In this document: positions 6,096-7,710 of the stretch, piece by piece
How positions within the stretch are numbered: position 1 is the first letter of the stretch
Layout: each line of letters begins with the position of its first letter
Source of the DNA: Pseudomonadota bacterium
GTDB lineage: Bacteria; Desulfobacterota; Desulfobacteria; Desulfobacterales; Desulfobacteraceae
Reading direction: 5' to 3'
Length of the DNA: 7,710 bases
Assembly (NCBI GenBank): GCA_018812385.1
Contig: JAHJDU010000114.1
Location: 1 to 7,710 of the forward strand
The notes under the pieces: generated by a model
What the model was told of the DNA's origin: nothing
The model's input: the letters and a program-made list of their open reading frames with translations, nothing else
The model's database searches: none
Translations under genes and position numbers: made by a program

Positions 6096-6956
6096 CTATA
6101 TATACTTCTTCTCCAGTTCTCTGAGTGATGAAAGCCCCACCAATTCGTTGAATTCATCAAACGAGAACATGCGATGCCTCACCTTGTCTGTCGAACCACT
6201 TGAGTAAAGCTCACCCATGACTTCAAAGATTGCCTTTGCCACAGTATATGTTGCCGTGGTTGGATAAGTCACTGCGTTAAACCCCATGGTTTCCAATTCT
6301 TTTACACTAATCTCAGGAGTCCGTCCGCCCTCTATAATATTGGCCAGGGTCGGTGCATTAATCTCGCGATTTATCCGCTTCATGTCTTCTATGGTCTGTG
6401 GTGCTTCAACAAAGATCAAATCAGCACCAGTTTCTCGATATTGACAGGCGCGTTCAATAGCATCCTCAATACCATGGACAGCTATCGCATCTGTTCGAGC
6501 CATAATACAGAAGTCAGGGTCAATCCTTGCATCTAAAGCTGCTTTGAGCTTAGCAACCATCTCCTTTGTTGAAATAACCGCTTTGTCTGCCATGTGCCCG
6601 CATCGCTTTGGAAATACCTGATCTTCAATAAAGATACCGGCAGCACCAGCCTTCTCAATCTGCTTTATCATACGTCTGATATTGTGGACGCCACCATGAC
6701 CCGTGTCACCATCCACAAACACGGGGATATCAACAGCCTCAACCATCCTGAAGAAGTGATCAATCATTTCCGTCACGGACAGCAATGATATGTCAGGCTG
6801 TCCAAGCAAGGTTGCGCTGGCAGCATATCCGCCGACACATAAAGATTTAAATCCGATCTGTTCCAGTATTTTTGCACTAAGAACATCATGGGGTACTGGC
6901 ATCATAAGAATCTCAGGGTCTAAAATTAATTTTTTAAAAAGGGTTGTTTTTCGCAT
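6096..6956 (-). CDS. Isocitrate lyase/PEP mutase superfamily enzyme, probable methylisocitrate- or dimethylmalate-lyase-like C-C lyase
   Basis: A 286-residue enzyme of normal size for the 2-methylisocitrate lyase / 2,3-dimethylmalate lyase / PEP mutase group, a Mg-dependent TIM barrel. Visible motifs are: LCVGGYAASATLLGQPD (39-55), substrate-loop region; VDGDTGHGG (81-89), with the metal-binding Asp residues; IEDQVFPKRCGHM (110-122), the gating loop; MARTDA (152-157); FVEAP (182-186); and NIIEGGRTP (206-214). Cys119 in KRCGH is the general acid of lyases; phosphonomutases have an Asn/Ser version of this loop. I therefore favour cleavage of a substituted malate or isocitrate to a 2-oxoacid plus a second acid over P-C bond formation. 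The EGG form of the later motif is more like dimethylmalate lyase than PrpB. ATG at 6956 has AAGGAG (6963-6968) with 6-base spacing, 40 bases after the regulator stop. No prpC or prpD neighbours are present. The exact substrate is unknown. Confidence 0.88.
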   Translation of the reverse strand: MRKTTLFKKLILDPEILMMPVPHDVLSAKILEQIGFKSLCVGGYAASATLLGQPDISLLSVTEMIDHFFRMVEAVDIPVFVDGDTGHGGVHNIRRMIKQIEKAGAAGIFIEDQVFPKRCGHMADKAVISTKEMVAKLKAALDARIDPDFCIMARTDAIAVHGIEDAIERACQYRETGADLIFVEAPQTIEDMKRINREINAPTLANIIEGGRTPEISVKELETMGFNAVTYPTTATYTVAKAIFEVMGELYSSGSTDKVRHRMFSFDEFNELVGLSSLRELEKKYI

Positions 6957-6976
6957 TCAAAGCTCCTTAGTATATT

Positions 6977-6991
6977 ATGGCAGTAAGCCAT
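6977..6991 (-). promoter_or_regulatory. Small palindrome between the GntR gene and the lyase gene
   Basis: ATGGC (6977-6981) and GCCAT (6987-6991) form a perfect 5-bp inverted repeat around AGTAA, eight bases upstream of the lyase Shine-Dalgarno sequence. It could be an operator half-site pair for the neighbouring GntR/HutC regulator or a small mRNA hairpin. At this length it may be chance. Confidence 0.2.
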
Positions 6992-6996
6992 TGTTT

Positions 6997-7710
6997 TTAA
7001 AAATTCATTTTGGCTGTATAAACATATTTGTCTGAGCGGTAGTGCATATTAGTGATTGCCATGGGAAGTCCTTTGTCTGAGTAGTATACATTCTGCACAA
7101 AAAAGAGGGGAAAACCGAAATCGACATATAAAATATCGGCCAGATCCATATCAGCGCTTGATGCCTGAACTTTTTGTTCCATGGACTTCAGCTTGATTTT
7201 GCAGACTTTCTGAAATATATCAAGAAATGTGTGTGTCTCTATCTCTTGGCTGGAAAGTTGTGTTAATAAACGACTTGGACCATAATTAACAAAATATGAA
7301 ATTGGAATTCCCCTCAGCTTTCGAACTCTCTTGATTCGTTCCACCTTTTCCCCGGGATCAAGAGAAAGGATCTTGCGAATCGGTTCTGGACAGGGAAGGA
7401 CTTGTCTGTCTATAATCTCGGCTGTGACTTTTAATCCTCGCCCGAGCGCTGTGTTAATCCAAGTACGAAAATTGCCGGTAATTTCCATTTCAACAATCTC
7501 GTTTGTTTGCTCGGCAACCAGGGCTCGCATTCCTCTTTTTGGGATTAAGTATCCCCCCCTTGTCAGTTTTTCTATGGACCGGCGTATGGTAATGTTGCTG
7601 ACATTGAATTCTATTTCCAGGTCTTTGGCAGATGGAATGGAATCGCCAGGACTGTATTCATGGTTAATAATTCTGGACTTAATGGTTTCTGCAACTTGAA
7701 TGAATAATGG
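6997..7710 (-). CDS. GntR-family transcriptional regulator, HutC/UTRA type (5' end outside window)
   Basis: The frame runs open from the right edge to a TAA at 6999-6997. The visible 237 residues lack only the first few of the usual 240-250. An internal ATG at 7530 is not the start, because the sequence upstream of it encodes a complete winged helix-turn-helix in the same frame. The first 60 visible residues begin PLFIQVAETIKSRIINHEYS and continue PGDSIPSAKDLEIEFNVS; the recognition helix is about NVSNITIRRSIEKL (36-49), then the wing GGYLIPKRG (52-60). After a linker comes a UTRA effector domain (about 95-237). It starts near LKVTAEIIDRQVLP, with VERIKRVRKLRGIPISYFVN in the middle, and ends in MHYRSDKYVYTAKMNF. 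UTRA domains bind a small-molecule effector that releases DNA. As first gene of the operon it probably controls itself and the lyase, UroD-type and TRAP genes in response to the imported compound or a product. The promoter is beyond the window. Confidence 0.93.
   Translation of the reverse strand, partial: PLFIQVAETIKSRIINHEYSPGDSIPSAKDLEIEFNVSNITIRRSIEKLTRGGYLIPKRGMRALVAEQTNEIVEMEITGNFRTWINTALGRGLKVTAEIIDRQVLPCPEPIRKILSLDPGEKVERIKRVRKLRGIPISYFVNYGPSRLLTQLSSQEIETHTFLDIFQKVCKIKLKSMEQKVQASSADMDLADILYVDFGFPLFFVQNVYYSDKGLPMAITNMHYRSDKYVYTAKMNF

Noticed and set aside
7331..7699. Plus-strand 122-codon frame opposite the GntR gene
   Set aside because: The minus strand encodes a continuous winged helix and UTRA domain over the same bases.
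1..7710. Mobile element, CRISPR array, tRNA or rRNA
   Set aside because: No transposase or integrase motif, no regularly spaced repeats and no tRNA-like cloverleaf or rRNA segment was recognised in the window.

Overview
The window reads as a piece of chromosome from an anaerobic Desulfobacterota-like bacterium (formerly delta-proteobacteria). This is inferred from gene content: a TRAP uptake system, a uroporphyrinogen-decarboxylase-type protein, a corrinoid-protein remnant, and histidine-kinase remnants with the wording (MESIGTLAGGIAHDFNN) typical of the large hybrid kinases of that group. Base composition is moderate and somewhat AT-rich. Species cannot be fixed from the sequence.

Right part (about 1887-7710, all minus strand, transcribed right to left): a compact six-gene catabolic-type operon. 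It starts with a GntR/HutC-type regulator (5' end outside the window). This is followed by an isocitrate-lyase/PEP-mutase superfamily enzyme with a lyase-type KRCGH loop, a uroporphyrinogen-decarboxylase-family protein without recognisable zinc ligands, and a complete TRAP transporter (DctP, DctQ, DctM). The gaps are 40, 32, 89, 18 and 11 bases, and every gene after the regulator has a good Shine-Dalgarno sequence. The simplest reading is a regulated module that imports an organic acid, probably a 2-oxo- or hydroxy-carboxylate because the binding protein resembles TakP, and splits it in the cytoplasm. The ligand is not identified.

Middle part (about 1130-1890): no intact gene. It is a dense row of decayed gene remnants, all minus strand: the N-terminus of a corrinoid (B12-binding) protein directly behind dctM, a hybrid histidine kinase reduced to four short islands by internal deletions and frameshifts, and a polar-amino-acid ABC transporter permease with a nonsense codon and a frameshift. 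The corrinoid remnant is notable because it is the expected partner of a uroporphyrinogen-decarboxylase-type methyltransferase and lies at the end of the same operon.

Left part (1-1150): a plus-strand metallo-beta-lactamase-fold hydrolase with all metal-ligand motifs, whose probable first 30 residues lie upstream in a different frame across a poly-A run, so it may be frameshifted. Divergent to it, and running off the left edge, is a 71-codon open fragment that weakly resembles the N-terminus of a luciferase-like flavin monooxygenase.

Overall, an apparently intact transport/catabolism operon abuts a zone of active gene decay. This fits a genome undergoing reduction or a chromosomal scar, rather than an obvious mobile element: no transposase, integrase, tRNA or CRISPR array was seen.
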